From Phoronis ovalis (taxonomy: Eukaryota; Phoronida; Phoronidae), in the NCBI GenBank assembly GCA_028565635.1, contig JAOXYB010016676.1, positions 1-19,027 on the forward strand: a DNA stretch of 19,027 bases. Direction: 5' to 3'. The position numbers were made by a program, and so were the translations under genes. The notes under the pieces were generated by a model. It was not told where the DNA came from and ran no database searches. It saw only the letters and a list, made by a program, of their open reading frames with translations. Below are positions 1 to 8,830 of this stretch, one piece after another (position 1 is the stretch's first letter; each line of letters begins with the position of its first letter).

Positions 1-639
1 GAAGTAGGTCAAATGCCGATATGAATCTTCGACATTTTTTGTTGTGCGTAACACTTTCTTTGTCGCACAATAACTGCATCGTGTTTTATCTGATCAGCTT
101 TATATTTGGTACGCCATTTCAGGAAAGACAAAGCTAAACCACCTTTTTTCCTTTTTACCAAAAATTTGAAATTTTCCCTCTAATATCAACCTCAAAACTC
201 TCAAATATACAAAGATGGCTTTTATACAACTAAAGAAACTACATCTTATGATGGGCATCTGTCTGCACCAGCAGACCTCTTGTTGTTTTTTTTGGTTCAT
301 AGGATAGATGTAAAATTATAGCTTATGTGATTGTGATATTTAAGGAAATGTATCAAGTGCTTAGAATAATGGCACATGTTCCTTGTACCTAAAAGCACCA
401 CAGCTGATGTCAAGCAAAATATAAAAAGGATTAAAAAAAAGTTGTCACCAAACCCCTTCACCTGGAAATCGAAGTTATATTGTAGACATCTTTTGCATCA
501 TTACCTCTCATCTGTACCTTTACCACCCAATGCCACAAATATTGGGTCACTGATTTTAATTTTATAGAAGTCTCTATTTTGAGTATACAGTATTAATGTG
601 GATCAGAATTTTTTGTTCTGATATAAATTTGGATTAGTT

Positions 640-910
640 TTGAGCGTTTTCACCCGGGGTGGATATATCGCTGGTTTGGATCACCTTTATTGGCGAATTT
701 CGTTATGGGATGGGGGTACCTTTTCCTTGGTGTCCACCTCAGATCACTGGCTGGTACACATCAAACAAAACACATTAATTTTATCAAATATACAAAAAAG
801 GGTACCTTATTTGCACTTAGGGTGATTTTTTACTAAGGTATTTAAATTTACATTTGATGCATCGAAAAATGATCAGACTCTCGGGTACCTTTCACAGCTT
901 CTGGGGTGTA
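640..910. repeat. Possible dispersed-repeat remnant with GGGTACC and CCCGGGG motifs
   Basis: This block stands out from the AT-rich background. It opens with CACCCGGGGTGG near 649 and carries GGGTACC-type strings near 714, 800 and 893. CCCGGGG-bearing starts also occur in the repeat blocks near 18135 and 18770. I could not align the interior with those copies or find terminal repeats, so family membership is not established. Confidence 0.3.
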
Positions 911-1928
911 GCAGAGATATGATTTTGAGGCATTAGTTAAAAATATCCATAGGGAAGATGTAGATTCCTGTAGAGTACATCTAGTTTTATGTAAAAGTTA
1001 AAAACAAAAATCAGTGTTTTAAACATTCAAATAAAATTCTGCGCTAAAATCACACAGGAACCAGCCTGAATATGGAGTTCAAAAATTGAATAAAAAGAAA
1101 TGGATTACTCAAGTCCACAATTTGTGATCTCAGTATTGTATCTGTGAGTGTTAGTTTTAATATTCCTGCAGCAGTGGATTTTTTTTTCAGATTTTAAACT
1201 CTTTTTAAGAATTTTACGTGAATGCTTCAGAAAAGGGTAGATCGATTCACCCTAATACCCACTGCTGAATTCACTATTGAAGGGCATGAGAACATAAAAC
1301 TGAGTCCATCTTTTACCAATGCTGTACTTTATACATTTAATCTATGACTCATTATACCAATACTATCTGGAGAACATCCTAGGAAAAAAAAAGTTCAAGT
1401 TTACATAGTTATAGACTAGCTTGTATCTGCTTTTTATCCAGTGTGGATGTAATTATGCTGATGGTATAAAAATAGATAACCTTAATAGGGTAAGGGCATG
1501 AGAATGTTAACATCTTATGGCTGATTATGTAATGTTACAGAAATTTCACATATTTGCATCAGAATGACCAAGGTAGGCTTTAAATAGTCTTCCCTAAAGT
1601 ATTTAACTTTATTAAAAAATCTCCTTAAATACTGACCACATTTTTTCAGACAGCCAATTTTTAGGACACCGACTTCAATAAGTTTTCTACTGGGAGTGCT
1701 CCACCCAACCTTTAAGATGCTTAACAGCTTTTAGCTACAACAAAGTCATACCTTCCCTTAACTTTGCAAAATCACATATTGCTTTATTACGTGTTGATGT
1801 ATATTACCCAGTAAAAACTTTGATACATTAGGTTGTTTTACAAATTCCTATCGTTCATAAAAACAAAACATAATGCTCAAATTAGAAATTTCGTTTGATA
1901 AATATGTTATTGTGCAGTTAAATTGAAA

Positions 1929-1942
1929 CAGGTTCGAACCTG
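1929..1942. repeat. 14-bp perfect palindrome resembling a Pol III B box
   Basis: CAGGTTCGAACCTG is perfectly self-complementary and contains GGTTCGAACC, which fits the internal B-box / T-loop core of tRNA genes and tRNA-derived SINEs. No A box, acceptor stem or cloverleaf could be built from the ~80 bases before it, so it is not called a tRNA. Confidence 0.4.
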
Positions 1943-3578
1943 GAAACAGTGGAAATAGATGCTTATTGAATACTGCATTGGGAACCACACTTAAAGTGAA
2001 TATAATAATTATTAAAAAGGAGCATATGACAAATGAATGGTTGATTTATTAAGCTATTATTATTAATAGTCAATTTTTGACTACCTGTTTTCATAAATCT
2101 TACCTTTATCATATCCACAAAAATACAATGACTCAAAAGTGAGACCTACATTTTGACGTAAAACCCAGGTCTGACTATCGAACTAAATTTTTTTTTTAAA
2201 TGTTCTAAAACAGCAAAAGTTCAAATTTAAAAACCAGTTTCTTATTATCAGGATAACGTGGTATCCCTTTTCAGCATTTTCTTGGCATACGTACCTGATT
2301 ACACATCCCTTTTCGGGTAATACGGGGATGAAAACGAAACATCAAATATTAATTTTTACTTTTATTCAGAGTGGGGTGAAATTGCAAACGTTTTTGGAAC
2401 TTCATGCCGGAAAAAGGTACCCCTGTTCTGAATTTTAATTGCTGATAATCTGAGAAACCATACTGCCACTGCCTATAATAGTATATCTGTATGCCTGGTC
2501 AATGAGATGGTCTCAGAATCCTAGTAAACCAGTAGGACTTGCTGACATTTTTTAATGTTAAAAATGTTTTGCAAAGTAGGATGGTGAAAGAGTTTTATTT
2601 TTGTTTATAAAATCATAAGAGTGAATGACTGAATCTATTATGAGCAGATGGTGCTTACATCTTTATTTGGAAGTGTGCAGTTGTATTCAACATCTTTTAT
2701 TGTGGTATAAGTTTTATTACACACATTTGTAAGTATGAATTTTAATTTGAAGTTCCCATTAGTTTATTTATTCCAGTCTAATTATTTTTGAAACACCACA
2801 GGTATTGTAGTTTCTTACACAAGAGAGAACCTTATTTGTTTCATTTGGCCTATCTCTACTGTTTCCATCAACTGTGTCCAAATAAACAGATTTGACAGTG
2901 AAAATTAAATTATCAACTCTCATCATAAGTTTCCAGCAATCAGGTACAGTCAGTGATATATGTTTTTCTGCCTTGTAAATTTCAAGGAGATTTTATGTTT
3001 TTTCTATTAATCACATTTGTCCTATAGTAACTAAAAAATGATTTAAAATTAAACTTTAAGAGAATATATGTTTATAGGACTATAGCTTGAAGCATATACA
3101 CACTGTCACCCCTCCAAGTTGGACTGTGCCAGGCCATAAGTCACCAGCAGTAATGTTTTCAGGCTAAGCATACCTTGAGTGAAAGTTTTCTCAGGAGTAT
3201 GGATTTCTCTAAGTATGATAACAGATAACAACTGTACTAGCCAAATCAGGCCAACTGGTAAATAGGTTACAGTGCAGGCCAATAGGGAAAAAGATGACAT
3301 ACTTTGTTAATTTATAGCCTGGATTTAGGAAAAATCCTAGGATTAGCTGAAATTTTTTTAAAATCTTAATGAAAAAGGGTGGATTTCTGATAAATTGGCA
3401 CCACTAAATATATAAGGCTTTAAAAAAAAATTGTTTAACGACACTATACCAGCCTAATTTTTAAAAACTTCAAAAATTGTGAACCTATTCTGATATATGT
3501 GTTTTGATTAATTTATCATATTGGCAAATTTATTTTAAGAAAATCAAAGGTACCAAGATTACAAAACACCAGAGATTT

Positions 3579-3607
3579 GGTTATATAACGGTTATCTATA
3601 TATAACC
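3579..3607. repeat. Perfect 9-bp inverted repeat (AT-rich hairpin)
   Basis: GGTTATATA (3579-3587) and TATATAACC (3599-3607) are exact reverse complements separated by 11 bases. The sequence lies in the putative IMP3 intron or upstream region. No function is evident, and such structures are common in AT-rich DNA. Confidence 0.5.
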
Positions 3608-4345
3608 TTCTCAAGGCCAGCATAGCTTGATGAATACCTGGATGAATATCATTCACCATGTACTTCTCTGGTATATTTACATTTTCTGCTTGGCTTCTTT
3701 TCTATAAATCTAGTATTTTTGGTTATTATTGCATAGCATCATTAAAAGTTATAAGTGCAGGGAATAAAAATAGAATAACTGCAGTTACTTAAATATAGAA
3801 CACGTTATTACTGTAAAAACCTGTAAAAATAACACGATATACTTTGATGTGTTTTTAATTTATTTTCCAAGAAAATACAGTTGTGACAGAGTACCTACCA
3901 GTTTATTTGGTCGTTGCTGCATAAACAGGCTTGTTTTTATCAAGTTTGTTAAATATATTAATTTAAGACTCAACAAGTATAACATATTGTCTTTGTTTTT
4001 CTAACACATGTTGCAGGAAACGAAATACGTAACACTTTTGATTTTTTTAATGATAGTTTAGGATATCATTACTATTTTTTACAGATCAAAATTATCGAAA
4101 TAGATCGAAATATTGTTTATCGTGGTTTGATAAAATATATCATCTCAGAATATTGAAATTAACAATTTTAGTTTTTGTTCTGATAGGCTGACACCTAGTG
4201 GCTGAAAGTACAACTACTGCAGTATCAGTAATTTCACTTTATAACATCACATTCTTGCAAGTTTTCTATTTCTGTCATGTGAAACAGTATTATTTGGAAA
4301 TGTTTTGTCTTATTTAATATCAGAAATCTCAAATTTTCTTTTTAG

Positions 4346-4420
4346 ACATGCCATGGGTTTAGTCCCAACAAAGAAAAGTCTTCTATTAGCTGATCAAGTT
4401 TGTGCAACATCGTTCTGCAG
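4346..4420 (+). CDS. IMP3: IMP3 exon with GLVPTKKSL (first exon visible)
   Basis: The acceptor TTTTCTTTTTAG ends at 4345 and the donor GTTAGT begins at 4421. The exon starts with the third base of a codon and ends two bases into an Arg codon. It encodes His-Ala-Met-Gly-Leu-Val-Pro-Thr-Lys-Lys-Ser and ends at Ser-Phe-Cys, the start of the S4-type domain. Confidence 0.92.
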
Positions 4421-7031
4421 GTTAGTAAAATATATAACACTCATTTATCTGTTCATGTACTTTAACTTATCTTATGCATTAAGTACAGAACAATACAGTC
4501 TGAATCAACATGCACTTTTGTTGCTATATTGTGCACTGTGCTTTGTCTTCATTTGTGATGTCGCCCAAATAGTACAAAGGGGCTTGCAAGTATTATCATG
4601 TCACTGTTGGTAATTCCAATTACTACTATATGAACATAACATCAACAAACCAAAAGCTGTACTCTCATAAGATTAGGGTACCTTGTTTTGCTACAGATTC
4701 CCCCCTCCCCCCAGTCATATGCTTTATTTTATCACCTGCTTTATTGACTTTTATCTTGTTAGTTTCCGTAAAGCCGATTTGGCTAATCCTCATATCACGC
4801 ACTGAAATGATAATATTTTGCAAGTTGCACAGTCTCCAAAACCCTCAAAAGTCTTATATCCAAAATATTTTCTGGTGAAAAATGTATTGAGAAAATTTCT
4901 ACAGTCTCTTGGTAGCTGTGACGTTTATGTCCATCAGTGGTTTCTGATGTCATTATGCAATGAATGTGTACCATTTGCATACCAAATACAATTGAACTAG
5001 CAGTTTCACTAGTGTTATTTATCTGTCTTTTTTAGGAGAAGGTTACCAGTGGTAATAGTAAGAAATCATATGGCAGAAAATTTAAAGACGGCTGTAACAT
5101 TTATAGAACAGGGTCGTATCCTTTTTGTCATCATATAAAGCTAGGGTAACAAAATGTATTATGCTAATGAGTAATCTGCGAATTTTTTTGATATAGAAAT
5201 TTTAACAGTAAGATATTCACAGGAGTGTTTTATAAAACATTTGCTACCTTTAGATTTCTGGTATTGAGGTTCTCACACTGTGCACTGACATTCCATTTTG
5301 CAGTCCCTTCGTAATAAAGAGAGAACCTCAGTAACCCTGATCTGCAATGGCATTTCGTAACAGAGATTTGTCGTTTTCAAAGATTTCTGTTAATGTATTT
5401 GCACGATAATTTCTCCCACCTGACGCTGGCCAGTTCACACAATGGTTCAGGGACAATAGCCCTGAGATGTAAAAAACATTTGGATGCGGGATATTGTCCC
5501 TGGAGTTGAAATCTCTGCTAGAAGACGAGCCCTCACTTACTTCCATGGGCACAGCCATATTGAACCTATTTAAGTCACGTGTTAACAAACGCGTATTTCA
5601 TTGGTTAGTTTGAATGTAGTTGTGCGCTTTACCGATTTACATCAAAGTTAAGGTGATTGCACTGTGAGAAAAACCGCTCGATTTTAACGGGATTTTTTAC
5701 AGAAACTGCAGGATTTGGGGTGGAGAACTTTTTATTTTTGTGTTAAGTAATATAAAATCTACTTCTGCATGATAAAATTTTTTAGTGCCAAAATGGGTGG
5801 AACCGGATGACGGCTTTTGAGCTTCGGACTACAGCCTAATAACATCATATTGCTTTTGTTGGTGCATAAAAATAACAAAATGTTTCTGTATCTAATGCCA
5901 CATTGATACATTAATTAGGAATGATCATGACATCTCATATTGTGCCAAATTCATATTGTAGCTATGTTTGATGAGTGAGATACATGTATTTTTATACTGG
6001 GGAAACATACACAGGATTTGAAAATAGTAAAGTTAAATTCCTTGACTGTTGTTGAGATGTCCGGGTTGGACCTGAAGTTATAACTGATCCAGCTTTTCTT
6101 GTAATAAGGTATGTTTTAGGGAATTAAGGTACGGTTTTATGGTAATGAGTGACATAAGAATGCCAATCGGGGGTTGACTTGAGCATTGTTTTCTTTAGGT
6201 GACAGGATGAGGTTTGATTGAACAATTGAATCCCCCAAAAAAAACATCGCCAGAGTATTTTTCCTTTTTAAGTACTCCATTGGTTGGAGTACAAACAATC
6301 ATGACTATTTTTTGTTGATCCACATTGATGCAGACGAAGTGCTTGAACTGGTGATAAATTCTAAAAGTATGAAAATGGGAATTAACTTCTGAAAAGAGAT
6401 GCTGACTTCAGTTTACCATAAAAATATTGTAATTATTGTAAGAAATGAATTAAACACAAGTTCTTACAGCCATTTGAAATCAATAAGAGATCAAGCTAAT
6501 AGAGTCGATATGACTAACATTGTGTTGCTGAAGACATTTGCGCGTTTGTTTCTAACTTCAGTATAAAAGTTTTTAGAAAATGATTTGCAAACATTTTCTT
6601 GCAGAAATATGGAAGATTTTGTGACATGGACTGACACTTCCAAAATTAAAAAGCAGGTTATGGAGTATAACGAATTGGTAAATACCTTTATCTACATTTT
6701 CTTGCGAATTATATATGATTGGTGTTGTATTTCAGAAAGCTAATTGTTTGATTCAAAAGATTTTAAAAAGGTAACTTAAGTGGCCTTAATACTGTGATTC
6801 TGTTATTGACTGTCAAGATCAAGTATGTAAACTTATATTACTAAACAAGATTCTTTTAGGTGCTTTTATATCTTTGTTAGGTCATTCGCAACAAGTTTGA
6901 TAAAGAAAGTGGGTATTTGTAAAGCAATAAAACATTTTTAAAAGCAATGTTCCATGTAGTTAATTTTGAACTCATGATTAACTTGTTTTCATATATTTTT
7001 ACAGCGAGATGATTTTGATATGATGGCATAA
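4346..7031 (+). CDS. IMP3: IMP3, U3 small nucleolar ribonucleoprotein / SSU processome protein (3' part of gene, five exons)
   Basis: IMP3 (with IMP4 and MPP10) binds U3 snoRNA in the nucleolar small-subunit processome and promotes U3 pairing with pre-rRNA for 18S rRNA processing. Coding segments 4346-4420, 5036-5115, 6057-6108, 6605-6677 and 7005-7031 join in frame with GT-AG introns to give ~101 residues. They read through Gly-Leu-Val-Pro-Thr, Ser-Phe-Cys-Arg-Arg-Arg-Leu-Pro, HVRVGPEVITDPAFLV, MEDFVTW and a final RDDFD. These blocks match the animal IMP3 S4-type RNA-binding domain and C-terminus in order and spacing. The family is about 184 residues long, so roughly the first 85 are missing and must lie in exon(s) upstream. 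The human gene is, as I recall, intronless, so five exons here is notable. An AATAAA follows at 7132. Confidence 0.94.
5036..5115 (+). CDS. IMP3: IMP3 exon with RRRLPVVIV and FIEQG
   Basis: The acceptor CTTTTTTAG ends at 5035. The donor is GTATCC at 5116, a weak consensus, but it is fixed by phase: the last base C joins AT of the next exon to give His, restoring the family's His-Val-Arg-Val-Gly. The exon encodes the basic RRRLP helix and ends at Phe-Ile-Glu-Gln-Gly. Confidence 0.92.
5265..5620. repeat. Intronic block with four inverted repeats
   Basis: This block in the IMP3 intron between exons 5036-5115 and 6057-6108 holds several exact inverted repeats. TGAGGTTCTC (5265-5274) pairs with GAGAACCTCA (5321-5330). 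TAACAGA (5358-5364) pairs with TCTGTTA (5386-5392), extendable inward with G-U pairs. CAGAGATTT (5361-5369) pairs with AAATCTCTG (5509-5517). CAGGGACAATA (5448-5458) pairs with TATTGTCCCTG (5492-5502). It looks richer in CpG than its surroundings. It may be a decayed foldback element or an RNA structure; there is no recognisable protein. Confidence 0.5.
5537..5612 (-). promoter_or_regulatory. Possible antisense promoter / first-exon-like segment (weak)
   Basis: Read on the minus strand, this segment has in order a CCAAT box (CTAACCAATG near 5605), a CGCG, an E-box CACGTG near 5578, an ATG in CAATATGGCTG near 5560, and a strong splice donor GTAAGTGAG near 5535. The order suits a promoter and first exon, but no acceptor exon was identified, and the elements are short enough to arise by chance. 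Confidence 0.2.
6057..6108 (+). CDS. IMP3: IMP3 exon with VRVGPEVITDPAFLVI
   Basis: The acceptor TTGTTGAG ends at 6056 and the donor GTATGT begins at 6109. The exon completes a His codon at its start and ends two bases into an Arg codon. Its 16 full codons are almost identical to the most conserved strand-turn region of IMP3. Confidence 0.95.
6605..6677 (+). CDS. IMP3: IMP3 exon with MEDFVTW and MEYNE
   Basis: The acceptor TTTTCTTGCAG ends at 6604 and the donor GTAAAT begins at 6678, leaving phase 0. The exon encodes Arg-Asn-Met-Glu-Asp-Phe-Val-Thr-Trp through Lys-Lys-Gln-Val-Met-Glu-Tyr-Asn-Glu-Leu, the C-terminal helix region of the family. Confidence 0.95.
6881..6922 (+). CDS. Possible alternative last exon of IMP3
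   Basis: The acceptor TATCTTTGTTAG ends at 6880. Phase 0 from the preceding exon gives VIRNKFDKESGYL followed by TAA at 6920-6922. An AATAAA at 6926-6931 falls just after the stop, as in a terminal exon. It would replace the conserved RDDFD ending coded at 7005-7031. It rests only on the splice-site, stop and poly(A) pattern; a chance acceptor is quite possible. Confidence 0.3.
   Translation, partial: VIRNKFDKESGYL
7005..7031 (+). CDS. IMP3: IMP3 last exon, RDDFDMMA and stop
   Basis: The acceptor ATTTTTACAG ends at 7004. The exon encodes Arg-Asp-Asp-Phe-Asp-Met-Met-Ala and TAA at 7029-7031. The RDDFD ending is shared with animal IMP3, and phase 0 matches the preceding exon. Confidence 0.93.
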   Translation, partial: RDDFDMMA

Positions 7032-7155
7032 ACATACCAAATACTGCCCCACAGTGCAGTGTAAAGTGTCTTTTAAATCTTCCAGTGGTGCTTGAAGTCT
7101 GGGTGAAAGAACCTGCTACTTACAGGATGGAAATAAAGATGCACTGGGTTTTAAC
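7032..7155 (+). terminator. IMP3 3' UTR with poly(A) signal
   Basis: A canonical AATAAA at 7132-7137 lies about 100 bases after the IMP3 stop. Cleavage is expected some 10-25 bases further on; the exact site is inferred. Confidence 0.7.
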
Positions 7156-7159
7156 ATAC

Positions 7160-8600
7160 AGAAGTTGCAGCTGTGTATTGCATATAGCTCATATACAATC
7201 AGAGAGTTTAAGTCATATCAAAATCACAGCAGGGAAGCTCATGGCCAACAACTGAAATAATTTAGCTGAGGACCGTTATCACAGAGTTATTTTCATAAAA
7301 ATGTGGACTGAAAGAAATGTGCCATGGCTGCTGATGAGATGTAATTATTTTGTATTTCTGATTTGAAAAGCAACATGGAGATTTAAAGCTGCTATACTGA
7401 TTAATTTCAACTAACTTTAGGAAGTTGATCAAAGTCTTTTATTCTGCATGTATGTGCATTTATGCATGTGAAAAAAAATTACTAGTGTAAACAAACAAAA
7501 TGCTATAAATGAATCCAGTGTTTTACTGAAAAAGTCGAAAACAGAACATCCTTATACCAAAGACCGATCTTATAAAGTACAGTCTAAACCGGATCACTTA
7601 ATCTGTGCAATGTAATTCTTATTTGCCATAAGCTGAACAGTATGACACCAAATTATGGGGCTTTTTGATTTAGTGTATATTAAAAAGTTTTCTTCACAAG
7701 TTCATAAAATGTATCCAAACTTTCAAATAATCATTATAATTTATAGTTCTCAGAAATTTAAACCAAATTACACATCGATTAAAAAATTTAGGATGCTTTA
7801 AATTTGGAGCAAAATAAAATTTTTCATTTGCTATGCAGCCGAGTAATAAATATGAGCCGAATGCTGGCTGTAAAATAGTTTACATAGTTTTCATTACGAG
7901 CATCTCACTGAAGGTTAAGTGCTATAAAGTCTGATATCAGCAGCTCTTTTTTACAGTCATGTGCCAAATATAGAAAACGCTTGGCCACTTACAGGGATCA
8001 TTTAAAAATATTAAATAATGTGTCTAGATTGTGCTGCAATCATAATAATTTCTTAGGAGAGCTAATGTTTGTTATTAGTGATTTTGATCTTTCAAAATGC
8101 TTGCAAATTAGTAATATATACATACCAACCCTGACCCATGTAGGAAATATGGTGGCCATATTGGATTCGGGTCGCACAAAATCAGCTGTACTGAACATTT
8201 TAAGCTTTATTTTATTGCAAGATGATATTACTTCAAAACAAAAATATTTAGTTTGCATGCTTAATATTTAGTTACAAGTAGTCGAAAGTAATATAACGAA
8301 AAAAATCCATGATTATCTGAAAACCTTATTTTACTACTTGCTACTCAAACTTCTGTAAATTCCATGACGACATCATAGATATTTTTTCTATAATTCATAA
8401 ACATATGGGAAATTGGAAAATTGATAGCACTATTTGGAATGATTTTCTTACTTGTTTTATTTAAAAATAACCACCAGGAGGTCTAGTACATCACCTAAAA
8501 ATTATGAGGCCTTCATATGGCATTTAGGTGCTGATGTCAGTTCAAGCATTACATGCAAGTGGATCCAGGAGATTATATACTTTTAGCTTACTTTCAAATT
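7160..8600. other. Spacer between convergent genes; no gene seen
   Basis: This AT-rich stretch lies between the poly(A) signals of IMP3 (+) and the middle gene (-). The longest open frames (7981-8271 + and 8040-8258 -) overlap on opposite strands, lack plausible starts or splice partners, and match nothing I recognise. Near 8146-8170 there is GGTGGCCATATTGG, a phrase I associate with widespread animal repeat remnants, containing AATATGG-TGG-CCATATT as a short inverted repeat. Confidence 0.65.
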
Positions 8601-8739
8601 TGAATTATTGTAATAAATTTATTGGAAAACAACAGGATGAAAAGATACAACAACACTATAAAAGCAACAAAGACAACAAACGTAAAAATGCAAAAATACT
8701 CATTAGGTGTAGTAATAGCAGTATCTATTTGACATTCAG
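8600..8739 (-). terminator. 3' UTR and poly(A) signal of the middle gene
   Basis: On the minus strand AATAAA (8623-8618) lies about 117 bases after the TAA at 8742-8740. That spacing supports 8740-8830 as the terminal exon. Cleavage near 8600 is inferred. Confidence 0.65.
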
Positions 8740-8830
8740 TTATCTTCTTGGAGGTGCATAGGTTGGTCTTTTCTGGTTAATTTTCATTGGAAATTTGTCT
8801 AGTTCCTTCTTGAAGCCCAAAACCATTTTG
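8740..8830 (-). CDS. Middle gene last exon, ending RPTYAPPRR
   Basis: The minus-strand acceptor TTGTCTTTCAG precedes 8830. Phase 2 matches the donor at 9126: AA joined to C gives Asn, so the product reads LSLL-N-KMVLGFKKELDKF. Stop TAA is at 8742-8740. The compact basic tail after a helix looks like a real C-terminus rather than intron sequence. Confidence 0.75.

Larger units (their letters stand above)
1..4345. other. Non-coding stretch, probably IMP3 intron or upstream DNA
   Basis: I could not place the missing IMP3 N-terminal exon(s) here. I looked on the + strand for the family's Met-Val-Arg-Lys-Leu start and the conserved Arg-Glu-Asp-Tyr segment, and found neither. The open frames in this stretch are short, mostly begin at non-ATG codons, and show no family likeness or flanking splice sites. 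The sequence is AT-rich with homopolymer runs, isolated inverted repeats and a CCCGGGG-containing block near 650. The first IMP3 exon seen starts at 4346 in the middle of a codon, so at least the 3' part of this stretch is intron. Confidence 0.6.

Noticed and set aside
1860-1945. Possible tRNA gene around GGTTCGAACC
   Set aside because: No A box, acceptor stem or anticodon arm can be paired with the B-box-like palindrome.
3106-3300. 64-residue minus-strand open frame with hydrophobic segment
   Set aside because: It has an ATG but no family likeness, promoter, splice or poly(A) context, and such frames are expected by chance in a region of this size.
1-4345. Missing IMP3 N-terminal exon
   Set aside because: Looked for conserved N-terminal codon blocks with an AT-rich codon choice; nothing convincing with a phase-2 donor was found.
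5328-5588. 86-residue minus-strand open frame in an IMP3 intron
   Set aside because: Starts at a non-ATG codon and matches no protein I know; an internal donor-like GTAAGT and the inverted repeats make element or structural DNA more likely. Kept only as part of the stem-loop island finding.
7331-7362. Possible C/D box snoRNA (TGATGA followed by CTGA)
   Set aside because: The boxes are only ~26 bases apart, lie outside a host intron, and have no terminal stem.
7981-8271. 96-residue open frame (+) and overlapping 72-residue frame (-)
   Set aside because: The plus frame starts at a TTG, both overlap on opposite strands in AT-rich spacer, and neither resembles a known protein or has splice partners.
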